Origin: Aquilaria yunnanensis
Taxonomy: Eukaryota; Streptophyta; Magnoliopsida; Malvales; Thymelaeaceae
Assembly: GCA_039654915.1 (NCBI GenBank)
Contig: CM077594.1
Span: 48,127,001-48,191,000, forward strand
DNA length: 64,000 bases
Reading direction: 5' to 3'
Part shown: piece by piece, positions 36,360-48,128 of the stretch
Layout of the letters: every line of letters begins with the position of its first letter
Numbering within the stretch: position 1 is the stretch's first letter
Notes under the pieces: model-generated
What the model saw: the letters and a program-made list of their open reading frames with translations, nothing else
Database searches by the model: none
What the model was told of the DNA's origin: nothing
Made by a program: the position numbers and the translations under genes

Positions 36360-37424
36360 CTAAGCATAGTATTTTCTCAAGGCGTCCGAATGCCAAGTAT
36401 TTTTCCACTCTACTCCTTCGGAATCGCCGAGCTTATAGACCCCTTTTCGTACTTCGGCCAGAACTAGGTAAGGGCCTTCCCAGTTCGCATGAAATACCCC
36501 GTGGGATGGCTTTCGTGGTGCAAATTCAGCCCTTCGGAGAACGAGGTCTCCTTCTTTTATTCCTTTTATCCTAGCACACAGCTTTGCAGCCACGGCCACT
36601 CTTTGCTGAAAAGCTTTTCTTCTCAACTCGGCTATTTCTCTCTGTTCGTTGACGAGGTCTAGCTTGGTTCTTAGGCCAAGATCATTTCCACTTTCATCAA
36701 ACACTTGTACCCGCACCGAGGGTCGTATTATCTCTATCGGGATGATGGCCTCTGTTCCGAAAACAAGTGAAAAAGGTGTTTCCCCTGTGGCTCTTCGGGG
36801 TGTCGTTCGGTAGCTCCACAATACACTTCGGAGTTCTCCTGGCCACTTTCCCTTTGCTTCCCCTAGCCTCTTTTTCAGACCATCTTTTATGGTCCTATTA
36901 GATACCTCTACTTGGCCATTGCTTTGAGGATGGGCTATTGGGGCGAAGTGCATCTTTATTCCGAGGTCGTTGACAAAGTCCTGGAACCCTCTGTCTATAA
37001 ACTGGGATCCGTTGTCGGCTACCAGTATCCTCGGTATGCCAAATCTGCATACAATGTTTTTCCATACGACCTTTTTCACTTCTTTGGCCGAGATGGTTGC
37101 TAATGGTTCTGCCTCGACCCACTTAGAGAAGTAGTCAACTGTGACTACGCAAAACTTTACGCCTCCAGGTGCTGTTGGGAGTGGCCCGATGAGTTCTATG
37201 CCCCGAACTGCGAAGGGCCAGGGATAGTCAGCTGAAGTCACCATCTCCGAGGGTACCCTCTGGATTTTAGCATGTCTTTGGCAGCTGTCACATTTTCGGA
37301 CGAACTGCCGGGCATCCTTTCTTAGGGTAGGCCAAAAATATCCTTGGAGAAGTACTACTGCGGCAAGGGAGTCTGTTCTGATGTGTGAGCCACAAGTGCC
37401 TTCGTGGACCTCTTTGAGGATCAT
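36360..37424 (-). pseudogene. Tat 1 integrase
   Basis: 354 codons are open in this frame, which in fact extends upstream to a frameshift near 37570. The HHCC zinc finger is visible (H7, H14, C45, C48). The DD35E core has D97 in VTVDYFSKW, D137 in ADNGSQF and E173 in NGQVEVSNRT. A C-terminal domain follows with PRKPSHGVFHANWEGPY-like chromatin/DNA-binding character. All catalytic residues are present. It is separated from RT/RNase H only by a one-base shift, so it was the end of the same polyprotein. It would join element cDNA to host DNA, leaving 5-bp duplications. Confidence 0.95.
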
Positions 37425-37440
37425 TTCAGTGTCCTCTTCA

Positions 37441-39870
37441 TCAACACACCTCTGTAACGGATTGGCGTATCCCTGCCGGTATAACTCTTCTCCTATCAGG
37501 AAGAATCTTCCAGCACGCCTTTGGACCTTTGCCGCATCCTTGGGATCTTCGGGGAGGGCAGAGGTACCTTTTTATTGAGTTCTTCCAGCCTTTTTCCGAA
37601 GCCACTATGTTTAGTACTTCGGTGCTCGGGCAGTTTAGTACCTCGATATGCGTTTTTGACTTCGCCAAGCAGTCTGCCTCGGCGTTATGTCGCCGAGGCA
37701 CATTTTTTATTTGAACGCTGTCGAATTCCCGAAAGAGGTTGGCCACGAGCTCGTGGTACTTTGCCAAGGTTGGGTCTTTTGCGCCGTAGTCCCCTGCTGT
37801 TTGCCGAACTACCAGCTGGGAGTCACTGTGGGCCTTCAAGTTTCTTATGCCAATTTTCTTGGCCAGGCGCAACCCTGCTACGAGAGCTTCATACTCAGCC
37901 ACATTGTTGGTGGCGTTAAAGCTGAACTTGATGGCCTTTACTACTTCTAGACCTTCGGGTCCTCTGATAATTACCCCGGCTCCCTGGTGTTCGGAACCTG
38001 AGGCTCCATCTACATGCAGCGTCCATTCTGGCTCATCTTCACCGAGATTTTGATGGCTGTCTTCGGTTATGGGTACTTCGGTGATAAAGTCCGCCAATGC
38101 TTGAGCTTTAATGGCTTTTCTAGGCTCGTAGGTAATGTCATGTTCACCCAGCTCTATGCACCATTTGGAAAGTCTTCCCGAATGATCAACTTTTTTCATG
38201 ACGTCCCGTAGAGGCAAACTACTTCGGACGATAATGGGGTGAGCCTGAAAGTATGGGCGCAATCTTCTTCCTGCCAGTATCAAGGCATATATGGCCTTTT
38301 GTAGCAATGGATACCTGACCTCGGCGTCATGCAGGGATTTGCTTACGTAGTAAACTGGCCATTGCTTTGACCCTTCCTCTTTCACAAGCACCGAGCTTAC
38401 TGCTTTTTCCGAAACGGCGAGGTACAGGATGAGGGGTTCTCCTTTGCGAGGTTGCCGCAGAGTAGGCAGTCGGGACAAATAGATTTTGAGTTCTTCCCAG
38501 GCTTTTTGACAATCCTCATTCCAAGGATGGCCGTCGTTCCCAATGTTACTTTCTCTTTTCACTGCCTTGGTAAGGACTTTGAAGAATGCCCGACACCGAT
38601 CTCCGTATCTGAAGATGAACCAGCTGAGAGAGGTTATCCTCCCAGGGAGTCTCTGCACATCTTTTACTATGACGGGAGTTCGAAATTCGAGCAAAGCCTT
38701 GATTTTTTCTGGGTTAGCATCAATGCCCCTTTCTGATACCATGTACCCCAGAAATTTTCCCGAGGTCACGCCGAAGACGCACTTTTCGGGGTTAAGGCGA
38801 ATTCCAAAGTTTCTGAGTTGCTGGAAGGGTTCCCTTAGATCTGTGACGTGGTCGTTAGGCACCTTGCTTTTGACGATCATATCATCAACGTAGACTTCCA
38901 TGTTCCTCCCTATTTGGTCATGAAAGACTTTACTCATCAGCCTCTGGTAAGTGGCTCCTGCATTTTTGAGCCCAAAGGGCATCCTGGTGTAGCAATATGT
39001 TCCTTTTTCGATGATGAAGGCAGTTTTTTCTTCATCTTTGAGATCCATCCTTATTTGATGGTACCCACTGAAGGCATCAAGGAAGCTTAAGAGCGCATAT
39101 TCGGCCGTTGAGTCGACCAACTGGTCTATTGGTGGAAGAGGGTAGCAGTCTTTTGGGCAGGCATCGTTCAAATTTCTGAAGTCGATGCACATTCGGAGCT
39201 TATTACTCCCTTCTTTTGTAGCAATGACCACGTTGCTTAGCCATTCGGGGTATTTAACTTCCCTAATTACATTTGCATCCATCAAGCGCTGTACTTCGGC
39301 TTTGACGAATTTGCTTTTGTGGGCCGAAATGCCTCGTTTCTTTTGCCGGACAGGTTTTGCTTCCGGACTTACTTTCAGACTATGCTTTATTATGCGAGGG
39401 TTTACCCTTGGCATATCCTTTGGCGAGTAGGCGAACAGACCTTTATTCGCTAGTAGGAAGGATACAAGGTTTTTCTTGTCACCTTCGGCCAAGTTTTTCC
39501 CTATTCGGGTATTTTGGCCTGGGACAAGTTCTATTTCTTCCGTTTCTACTTCTTCTACCCCGCCCATTTTTGGTTCTTCGTTTGGTAGAGTCCCTCCTGC
39601 TGTGGTTTGCCCAAGGTTGGCTGCCGGGGCCTTTCGTGCTTTGACAAACACCTTTCTGACCTCGGCTTGGTCGATGAATATTTCAGCGTCTCCATCCTGG
39701 GTGGCGAAGGTAACTGTCAAGTACTTCACATCCGAGCGAATGTGCAGATTCCCTTCTGTTTGCCTCCCGAGGATGGCGTTGTACGACGAAGGGACATCCA
39801 TGACGATGAACCTTGTCATTGTGGAGGCAAAAATTTCTCCTTTCCCGTTGACCGAGCTGCCTCTCATCAT
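37441..39870 (-). pseudogene. Tat 1 reverse transcriptase, RNase H and archaeal-type RNase H
   Basis: An open frame of 809 residues. Residues 1-60 are the protease C-terminus (DVPSSYNAILGR). RT spans about 190-370, with SFLDAFSGYHQI (LDAF 264-267), MPFGLKNA and catalytic YVDD at 327-330 (38881-38892). RNase H 1 (about 480-590) has LYLAVSEKAVSSVLV, a form lacking the first catalytic Asp. A second, archaeal-type RNase H (about 615-740) has D621, E660, D683 and D733 in HVDGASGS, EYEALVAG, SDSQLV and NAEADCLAK. Dual RNase H marks the Tat lineage. A one-base frameshift near 37570 scrambles the last 40 residues and separates integrase. Confidence 0.95.
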
Positions 39871-40106
39871 GAGGGGGAGGTTGATCCAGCCGAGGACGGG
39901 TAGTTCTGAGGGTCCTACTCCAAAAGTTGGCGAAGTAACCGATTTGAGGTCGGTGCTGGATATTCCATGCTTGGGAGTAGGTGCGAGAATAGGACGTCAG
40001 CATTTGATCCATCATCAAGCAGCACTCTCTTGACGTCCCAATTTCCTATTCTTGCCATGACCAACAACGGGTCATCATGAGGGAAGATAACGGAGGAACA
40101 ATCTCT
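39780..40106 (-). pseudogene. Tat 1 aspartic protease
   Basis: After a TGA at 40107-40109 the gag frame continues as HDDPLLVMARIG and reaches the active site LLDDGSNADVLF (about 39983-40022). A frameshift near 39960 then moves the domain into the RT frame, where LPVLGWINLPLM and the DVPSSYNAILGR flap follow. Tat 2 shows the same order without this shift (56455-56746). Confidence 0.85.
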
Positions 40107-40109
40107 TCA

Positions 40110-41858
40110 GATGAGTTTTTTCGATGACCTTTGGTACTCCATCGTTTCCGTCTCCCTAACTTTCCTTTTTCTCCCCGAGGATGGTAGTCCAGTGGTAATG
40201 CTTTGTATTACCCCCGCCGAAGGTGGGAGGCACTTTTTTGGACTTTGGTTCCTCCTTCTGTCGGAGTCGTACTCCTCTTCATCAGCCCTTCCTTCCTCCT
40301 CCCTTCTTGCCTTTGGGCAAGGCATTCGCAGATAGCGCCGAAGCTGGCCTTGCTTAATCAGCGACTCAATGTACTTCTTCAACTGGAAGCAGTCCTCGGT
40401 GTCGTGACCGTGGTCGCGATGAAACTGACAAAACTTCTTCATATTCTTTTTGTTGTCAGCAGTCATTGCCTTTGGTCGCTGAATCTGGGACCCTTGTTTC
40501 TCCATTGTCATGAGGATGTTGGTCCTTGTGGTGTTGAGGGGCGTAAAGTTCGGAGGGGGCTTTCTTCCCCTGAACCTCCGAGGTCGTCCTATTTGCTCTG
40601 CCGGATACTTGGCTTGCTGGCTTGGTCCTTCGGGGCGGGAATGATCACTCTTCGGCCCCGCCATTCTCAGCTCTTCGGTTGTCATATGCTGCTCTGCCTT
40701 TCAGAAAAATTCACCGAGCGTGTCCGGGGGGTCCTTGGAAAACTCGTAAAATAACTGTGAGTCTCTCCGAAGGCGCTGTATCATTGCGAGGATACGTATT
40801 TCTGGCCGAAAGTCTGGAACACTTAGGGCCTTTCCGTTAAATCTTCCGACATAGTCACGGATAGTTTCTCCATTTCTCTATGCTATGTCGAACATCTGCA
40901 TTGGCATCTTCGCCGTAGGGGGACTTCCAATAAACTGCTGGGTGAAGGCAGTGGACAATTCCTGGAACCCTCTGATGGTTCCTGGGGCCAGAGAATTGTA
41001 CCATGCCGTGGCAGGTCCGGCAAGGGTGACCTCGAAGCATTTGCATAGGGTGGGATCGTCAGCCCCATGCAACACCATGCTCCGTTTATACTTCGTCAAA
41101 TGGGCCTGAGGATCTGTTCGGCCATCGTACGTTTCTACCCGAGGTACCCGGAAGTCACTGGGCATGGCTGCTTCGACTATTGCTAAGGTGAATGGTGACT
41201 CGTCCCCACAACAAGTTTCGGATAGTCTGGCCCATATAGGCTTGCGGGCCACCTGTTTCTCCACCCTTTCTAACCTCGCCAGCATTTTATCCACAGGGAG
41301 CGTGGCGCTAGGCCCTTCTTCGGGACAGGGAGATCGTCGGCACCTCTTCTGGGAATGAGCTCGACGCTGGGGGGACAGGGACCTCGTTTCAGGTGACGAG
41401 CTCCTTCAGTGTGGGATTTTGGGTCGTCTGTACCCCGTTTGCCCTGCACGCCCTGTCCTGAAGGGCATATTTTCTGTTGAAGACTCCTCCCGTGGGTCTC
41501 CGCTACCCGAACTGGGATGAATTGACTTGGGGCTTTTCCCCCGAGGGAGTGCTGATGATGCGGGTCTTTGGTCCTGAGCCTGTTGTAGCCATCTTTGATC
41601 TATTTGCTGTGTCACTTCGGCCACAATGGACCATTGAAAGTCGCGCAGAAAGCTCATGGTCACGACCAGTGGACGCTCTTCCTCCGACAGAGAAGTCCCT
41701 GGAGTGGGTAGCTCGGCAGCTGGTTGGACTTCAGGCGCGGGCAAGGGATTCGGAAGTGCCTTGTCCTTGGAACGCCTAGTCTCAACGACAGCCACCTGAG
41801 CGTGGGTTCCCACAGACGATGCCAAATGATGCCCTCCGTCATCTCTGTCCAGTGACAT
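40110..41858 (-). pseudogene. Tat 1 gag
   Basis: One frame runs from the ATG at 41856-41858 to 40107, broken by TGA at 41406-41408, TAG at 40878-40880, TGA at 40701-40703 and TGA at 40107-40109. It contains the retrotransposon gag domain (PF03732-like: FRVPRVETYDG, AHLTKYKRSMV, AWYNSLAPGTI) and a C-terminal nucleocapsid motif KFCQFHRDHGHDTEDC. The start codon and first 11 codons lie inside the 5' LTR, and the frame crosses the primer-binding site. Comparison with Tat 2 shows Gln (CAA) at the TAG site. Confidence 0.92.
41807..41824 (-). other. Tat 1 primer-binding site
   Basis: The minus strand reads TGGCATCGTCTGTGGGAA, two bases after the LTR end. It is close to TGGCGCCGTCTGTGGGAA, a form I recall for Tat-type elements. 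Tat 2 has a differently mutated version at 49977-49994. I am not certain of the tRNA species. Confidence 0.7.
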
Positions 41859-42686
41859 GGTGAATTCCGAGGGAGCTTCCGAGGGGGAAGGACGTCCTGC
41901 TGAGATATTCCCCAGGTGGGAAAATACCTGAAAGGCTCAGAAAAAAGGGTTAGGAGGTCCCCGGGATGGTTTTCCGGGGAGGAGCCTCCGGCGCCCAAGT
42001 CAGTGCTCTGATAATGAATAAAGTAGGCACACTAAAAAGGTGCAAGAGCTAGCCTGCATATATTTTCAGCTATGGGTGAGGACTGATCACGGAGAGGGGA
42101 TGGATCCGATGCCTTGCCAAGTCCTTTTTCCCAGTATTTATAGAAATGCCTGGCCCGTTCAGATCCTTACACGTGTTCTGTCGGATCCTCTCTGTGCTTT
42201 CTGGGCGTAGGGAACAGGTAGCCGTCTGTAGGCTCCTGGTTTTGTGGCTGAGATGGGACTTGGACGGCGTCAGTGCGTCAAGTCGCCATTTCAGGCGGCG
42301 TGTGGGTTTCCTGTCAGAGGCTCCTTAAATGCTCATTAAATGCTCATGCCGTACTCCCGAGGCCCTTTGGGTGAGGTCGCCCCCTTGGCACGGACGCCCT
42401 TCCTCGGGAATCATGTTGGTGGCTCGGGGAGTTATGCCTTCGGGGGAATCTCTCCTGCTTTCAGTAGCTGGCTCTTTGCTCCCGAAGACGATATGTTCGG
42501 TTTCCCAAGGTAGCCGGCAACACATTTAAATAATTCTGGCGTTTTAGTCAAAGTGCTTACTTTGTCGTGCTCGACTCCACTTCTGCCGAGGTCGTTGGCA
42601 ATGCTTATTTCCGAGCTACATCAGGCCCCCCAGACGGCCCTTCGGGGAAGCGCATACTGGAAGAGGCGAAAGGCCTTCGGCTATCA
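41827..42686 (-). repeat. Tat 1 5' LTR
   Basis: 860 bp, TGATGCCC...CGGCTATCA on the plus strand, uninterrupted. The TATA box reads TATTTATA at 42135-42142. The gag start codon lies near its inner end. It is followed by the target duplication GGTAC. Confidence 0.94.
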
Positions 42687-42691
42687 GGTAC

Positions 42692-44626
42692 AATTGTGCT
42701 CACATGTTGTGTAGTGACTCCAATGGTTGTTGTGTTCACTAGAGTAAGGTAAGTTGAGGGTTGAAACCCTAGTCGGTCAGGTTTTGGTTAAGGTAGTTTT
42801 AAGCCTAAAGTTATAGTAACTCACTTGACCCTAGTGGCTTGTAAAATAAGGGCTAGCGACTTGTGAGATTGCATAAGGGCTAGCAGGTGCACTAAGTGAA
42901 ATTACCATGGGTGAGCTACTTGAGATATTTTAGTTGCTAACCACCTCTCGATAATTAAATGAAGTTGTGGCCAAATTAGTTCTCCCGAGTGCATCATTTT
43001 GACACAAGAATGACATAATGTTGTCATGCTGTGGTAGTTAAGTTTGGAAGGTGGAGATGATTTTTTGTAACCACAGGCTAAGTGATGGATGGTCGTTCAG
43101 TGGTTAGTTGACATTGTTAGAGGTCAAGGGACCTATGAGGTAGTCAAGGTCTCGAGTAACATTGGAGGCATGTCAGAGCCTAGTGAATGGGGCTAAGGTG
43201 TCTAGTTGGCTACCAAGCCAAGGATGCCTAGATGGCCTAGGATTAAGTAGTACGTTGCCACTCAACTAGGAACCCCATAGGTGCTTGAGGCATGGGGTGA
43301 GTTTTGGGGCCCAATAAGCAAGTGTACTAAAGACACTCCTAGTGAGCTAAACCAGTATGTCTAGGGTGTTGGGCTCTGAGTGCAGTGAAGTAAAGAGACT
43401 TAGTGTGTAGCCTTCGGGTACCATAGGATACTTTGAGTGAGTAGCTAAACCGTTAAGACCTTTGGCTTAGGTAGCATGTTGTTAACTTATCCACCAGGTG
43501 TTAGAAGGCCTAAGCCGAGGGGGCACGGACAATGCCCAGAGGCTGCTAGCTGCTTGGAAGTCTTAGCATTCATGCCAAAGAAGTTGTCTCTAGTAGTCAT
43601 GTGGGTGTAAGAGACTCTAGGGTAGCAAGGGCAGTAGGATTTTAGTGCTCAGGTGGTGCATAAATGATTAGTGCACTAGTATGCTCGATGCATTTGGGCT
43701 GTCCAAGGGGAGCATCGAAGACTCATACTCTAGGGTGTGTCGAGACTTGCAACTCTCAGGTAGTCACTAATTGGAAGATCCCTAGAGTATAGCGGAGCTT
43801 GGAGTGAACTATGCCTTAAGGTGCTAGTGGTGTATGTGGCAAGGCCATAGTACACTAGTGACACACTTAGTCTAGTGATCATTGGGAGTTGGTGGGCACT
43901 AAACCTAGAGTAAAGAACTGAATGTGCAAAAGCTATTGGACAAGTCATATGCTTGTTAGGCTAGCTTGGACTAAGTGGTTTATTATATAGATATTGGGTG
44001 CCAAACCTAGGGAAAGTCTCTTTCACTGTGAGTGGTAACGGACAAGTTTAACTTGTTAAGTTAGCTTACACCAGTAGGTTTGGCACAGGGGTGAAAGAGG
44101 AGAAAGTTGGTCAGTGTCAAGCATTTAGTAGGTGGCTATCAGTGTAAGGTTAGTGGACAAGTTTTCAAAAACTTGTTAAGTGAACTTGCACTAAGAAGCT
44201 CGAGCACAAGGATTAGTGTTGAAGAGTTGTGGTCATCGAATTCACCGGGACAGGTTGAGTAGTCGGGTGTCATTTAATATCACCATGTGCTAGGCATAAT
44301 AAAAGACCATACCATAGTCTTCAAAGGTGAAATTGCACTAAGGTACTTTGGACCATGTAAGGTCAGACACGGTGGGGAGAATAGTTGGTAGTTCTTGTCA
44401 TGCTATTGGGTTTGAGCATAAAGTATGGCACTAGTCATAGTACCTATACAAGACAGGGCCTGATTCAAGTGCCTAAAGGCATTAGCTAAGTGGGTCGAGT
44501 AGTTTAGTGCCAAGTGGGTTATTGCAAATCAACACCACTTGGTAGGTTCAATCGGGATATGTTGGCACCGTATCCTAGGTTAACATCTCAAGCTGGGGAT
44601 ATTAAATTTGGAGGACCAAATTCTCC
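42692..44626 (+). other. LARD-A internal region, 3' half (non-coding)
   Basis: About 1.9 kb with frequent stops. It is rich in GGT, AAGTG and TAGTG strings and has no recognisable domain. It continues 16294-18312 when Tat 1 is removed. Confidence 0.65.
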
Positions 44627-44639
44627 AAGGTGGGGAGCA
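44627..44639 (+). other. LARD-A polypurine tract
   Basis: AAGGTGGGGAGCA directly before the 3' LTR, preceded by GGAGGACCAAATTCTCC, the type of context seen at the end of Gypsy pol regions. Confidence 0.75.
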
Positions 44640-45217
44640 TCTTACAGCCCTCCTAGCGAGAAGAACATTTAATGCGTATAAATTAATAAATCCCTAGTTT
44701 AATACCTCATTTTAAGTTCATTTAGCGAGGTCAAGCAAGTTAGTTAAGGTTTTCTTGGTTTCGAGGACATTATGGCATCAAAAGAGGTTTGGGGCAAAAA
44801 TAGTAATTTTGCGTCCCAATGTGTCGGACTGAGTCCTAAGAGTCAAAAACATGTTTTAAAAATTAACCCTTGCTTAGCACCCAAAATTTCACCAAGTGTC
44901 AAAGGTTTGACCAAAATTTGACCAAAGGTTACTATTTTGGGAATGGGTTCTTTTTGACAAACTTAAGAAAGTTTGAGGGCTTAATGGCTTGAACTCTTTT
45001 AAACATGCTAAAGGTGGTCTTGGTTTGCCACTATTCATCTTCTTCCTCTTCAAACCCAAGTTCAAACTTTCCCTCTTCATTTCTACTTCAATTCTTGCTC
45101 AAATTCAAGAGTTCTTGGTGAAAATCGAAGGTTCCATGTGTGTATAAGCAATAGGTAGCTTATTTCAAGTGAGTCTAGTGCATTTCAGGCTAGAAATCAT
45201 GTTTTCCAGCTAGGGCC
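44640..45217 (+). repeat. LARD-A 3' LTR, alignable part
   Basis: It aligns with 12130-12703 through blocks such as AATAAATCCCTAGTTTAATAC, CAAGCAAGTTAGTTAAGG and TTTGGGAATGGGTTC. Similarity ends abruptly after CAGCTAGGGCC. The rest of the LTR is missing or replaced. Confidence 0.8.
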
Positions 45218-45793
45218 CTATTTTACACGAGAGGTATTTTGATTTCCATGATGTTTTCTTCTTTGTTTGGCCCTTGGTTGCTTGGGTTTTGCTTGGTTGC
45301 CCTTGTTTTGATGCCATGAACCTTGAACTGCTTGGAACCTAGGTGAGAGTTAATAGAGCCATTTACTTGGTGATGGGTTGCTTGATCTTTTCTTATAGCT
45401 TGGAATTGAGGTAAAGGATTTAAGATTGATGCATATTTGATGCCATTCATAGCTTTTTTTCTTGTTAAATTCAAGTAGTTTGATGAATGTAATTAGTTGG
45501 TAGTTTGTGTTGATCATGGTGGACTAGTATGTTTGCCTGCTTGGTGTGTTGTTTATGTTCACTTCTAGCTTGATATGAATGGTGCATTGTGACCTACGAG
45601 GTGTTTTTTTATAGATATATGGTGTTTGGAGGTGCCCCATGGGCATTTTAAGGGGCAAGGAAGCCTCCAAAAAGGCTTAGGAGGCTTTTTTTGGGTTTAG
45701 GCACAGGGCTCTGGCACCTAGGCGTCGTTCGGCACTACAGCACCGAAGGTACATTTTTAGCCCCATGGAGCAAGGTGCTCCTGGCGCCTAGCC
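45218..45793. other. Unclassified repeat-like sequence
   Basis: No coding content. It contains the recurring motif CTGGCACCTAGGCG / CTGGCGCCTAGCC near 45711 and 45781, which recurs at 47219 on the other side of the solo LTR. The last five bases, TAGCC, are the solo-LTR target duplication. Confidence 0.5.
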
Positions 45794-47197
45794 TGAAGAT
45801 TTCAGGATCTTATGATCTTATGATAACATACTTTTATGTTATCTACTCATGTATATGCCACATGCATATTTGTTCATTTGAATTCAACATGGATATAGGC
45901 ATGCATAACATATTATATAACATATCAAGATCACATAAAAGTTGTGTTAAATAAATCCTAGCATGCTACTAAGAATATACGAAAATGAAACCTAACATGC
46001 TACCAAACCAAGAAAAGATGTGCACCTTTCTTCTTGGTTATCTTTAGCGAAAAAACTTCAGGGAGAACTTAATCTTAGAGGAGCGCCTTGAAGCTTGAAA
46101 TAGAGATGAACAATCTCTATGTAAATCCACCCACAATGCTCTCAAGAAGTGTTTAATCTTTCGGCCTCTAAAGCAAATAGGAGGAGAACAATTTTCTCTC
46201 AAGAAAATGGAGCAAATCGAGTGCAAATTCATGCCTAAAATGGCTGGCCTCTAAAGGCTATTTATAGATGACCAAAAGGCACACCTTTACACCAAGAAAG
46301 GTTTCTTTTAAGCCAAAGAACACTTCCTTTGGCCAAGGGTCATGTATGGTGGCGAAAATATATGTCTTTTAGCCAAGGAACACTTCCTTTGGCCTATAAC
46401 CACCCCATAACTACCTTATGGCGAAAATACATGTCTTTTAGCCAAGGAACACTTCCTTTGGCCTATAACCACACCATAACTATCTTATGGCCGAATATAC
46501 ATGTCCCTTGAAGTCATAGGAAATCACTCTTGGTGCAATAACCACCCCAACCACCCTCATGGCCGAATATACATGTCTTTTCACTCAAGGAACACTTCCT
46601 TTGGATGAAAAGACATGTTCTTTTAGCCAATAGTCATCTCTTTTGATGAAGAGACATACCTTTACACAAAAGATGTGTCTCTTGGTGGTTTTGAGCTAAA
46701 AGCAAGGTGAGCTGGCACAAAGCTAGCTCACTATGCTACTTATGCACCATTGAGCTCCTCTGAGCTCCAATCAAGCTCCATGAACTAAGGTCTAGTTCCT
46801 TGAACTGACCTTGAGCTGGAGTTAGCTACTCTCAGCTGAAGTGAACTGAAGTCCAGTTACATTCAGCTACCAAAAGCTTAAGTGAGCTGACTTGAGCTGA
46901 CTTGAGCTAACTTGAGCTGAAGTCCTACTACTTTGAGCTACTTATAGCTGAAGTGAGCTGACTTGAGCTGAAGTCCAGCTACATTCAGCTACCAGAAGCT
47001 GAAATGAGCTGACTTGAGCTGACTTGAGCTAACTTCAGCTGAAGTCCAGCAACTTTGAGCTACTTATAGCTGAAGTGAGCTGACTAGAGCTAAAGGGAGC
47101 TACTTTTAGCTGCCTTAGATAGCTGTTCAGGCTAGAGTTAGCTCAATGAGCTCAAATCCTATCTTAAAAGGATCTTGGTGCGCCAAGAATTTCAACA
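45794..47197 (-). mobile_element. Solo LTR of the Copia family
   Basis: TGAAGATTTCAGG...TTTCAACA, 1404 bp, same family and orientation as the LTRs of the Copia element. It is flanked by exact duplications TAGCC (45789-45793 and 47198-47202). It carries the TATA box (46259-46266), the 70-bp repeats and the AGCT minisatellite. Confidence 0.95.
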
Positions 47198-47202
47198 TAG
47201 CC

Positions 47203-48128
47203 CTTAGTGGCACCTTTCCTGGCACCTAGCCATCAACACTCGACGACTTTGACATGTTGTGTTACCACCTCACAAAATGGGAGAATTACAAGTGTGTCAT
47301 AATGGCTAAAAACCATTTTATTGTGTAATTCTCACCATAGTGATTGAAGTGTGAGGGGGTAAAAGGCATGATCAAAACCTCCTTAAAACTGTCCCAGGTT
47401 GGTAACTTGGTCCCCAAGAAAAGCCTTAAGGATTGCTTGCTTGTCAAGCATCCTATGGACCTTTTTGTAAGGATTTGAAAATTCGGGTACTCAATTGAAA
47501 AACTCTCAAGAAAGAGACTTGGAGAGTTATGGGAAGGATATGATTGGTATGAAAGTGCTATTGGAGGACCAAATTGCTCATGGAAGACAAGTTTGGACAA
47601 AGGAAAATTAAAGGCAATGAGGACCTAAATGTCCTAGTGTACACCTTAAGGTGTTCAAGCTTTTGACTTAAGTCTAAGGGTGGAATTGTGGGGTTATCCC
47701 ATTATGGGGAGGTAGCCAAGACTTGATAATTAGTCAAAAATGTTGGGCACATGTGTACCAATGAGTTTAATACAAAGAAACCATAATTAGTGAAAAGAAA
47801 AATGACATAAAGCAAGGTTATGCTTGTTTAAGTGTGTTTTGGTGCCCTTAAGCTCATTTAGGGCCATTTAAGTGGCCAAATCACTTATCCCTCTCTCATT
47901 TTCGTCCTCCCCCAGCCCAAGAACACAGCCATACTTCCTCCATAGCCACCACACCTTCAAACTTGCAATTGATTGAAATTGAAGGCAAAAGGAAGCAATT
48001 GGAAGCAAACTAGAGCTATTTCTTGCACACTTCAAGGATCAAGCTTGATTTTCGGCCTACCCAATTTGATAAGGGTTCTCTTGCTCCCATGGGTTGTTTT
48101 CTTTATTTTCAAACATCCATGGAGCTGT
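47203..48128. other. Unclassified non-coding sequence
   Basis: AT-rich and without domains. The end (about 47880-48128: CCCTCTCTCATTTTCG, then CAAGAACACAGCC) looks like the leader-type sequence often seen in plant LTRs. It runs without a break into the R repeat copy. Confidence 0.4.

Larger units (their letters stand above)
18318..42686 (-). mobile_element. Tat element 1: Ty3/Gypsy, Tat lineage, with nested insertions
   Basis: It is flanked by exact duplications GGTAC (18313-18317 and 42687-42691) and has TGAT...ATCA LTR ends. On the minus strand come gag, protease, RT, RNase H, a second (archaeal-type) RNase H and integrase. On the plus strand, between pol and the 3' LTR, is an antisense gene. 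Dual RNase H and additional ORFs of this kind are hallmarks of Tat-lineage elements. The 3' LTR is interrupted by 13.8 kb of later insertions. By hand count the first 374 bp of the LTRs differ at about 10 positions plus one indel, roughly 3 percent, so the element is moderately old. Confidence 0.95.
12130..45217 (+). mobile_element. LARD-A: non-coding LTR element carrying the nest
   Basis: The segments 12130-12703 and 44640-45217 are direct repeats that start TGTGATAGCCC and TCTTACAGCCC. A Met-tRNA-type primer-binding site lies at 16282-16293 and a polypurine tract at 44627-44639, so both are LTRs of one plus-strand element. The internal region (16279-18312 plus 42692-44626) has no recognisable gag or pol, which fits a large retrotransposon derivative. 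The LTR copies differ at several percent of positions by eye, so this is an old insertion. The right boundary is uncertain because LTR similarity stops at 45217. Confidence 0.75.

Noticed and set aside
41477..41779. Plus-strand frames opposite Tat 1 gag and pol (for example 39476-40033)
   Set aside because: Shadows of the GC-rich minus-strand coding sequence. They follow the coding frame and have no domain of their own.
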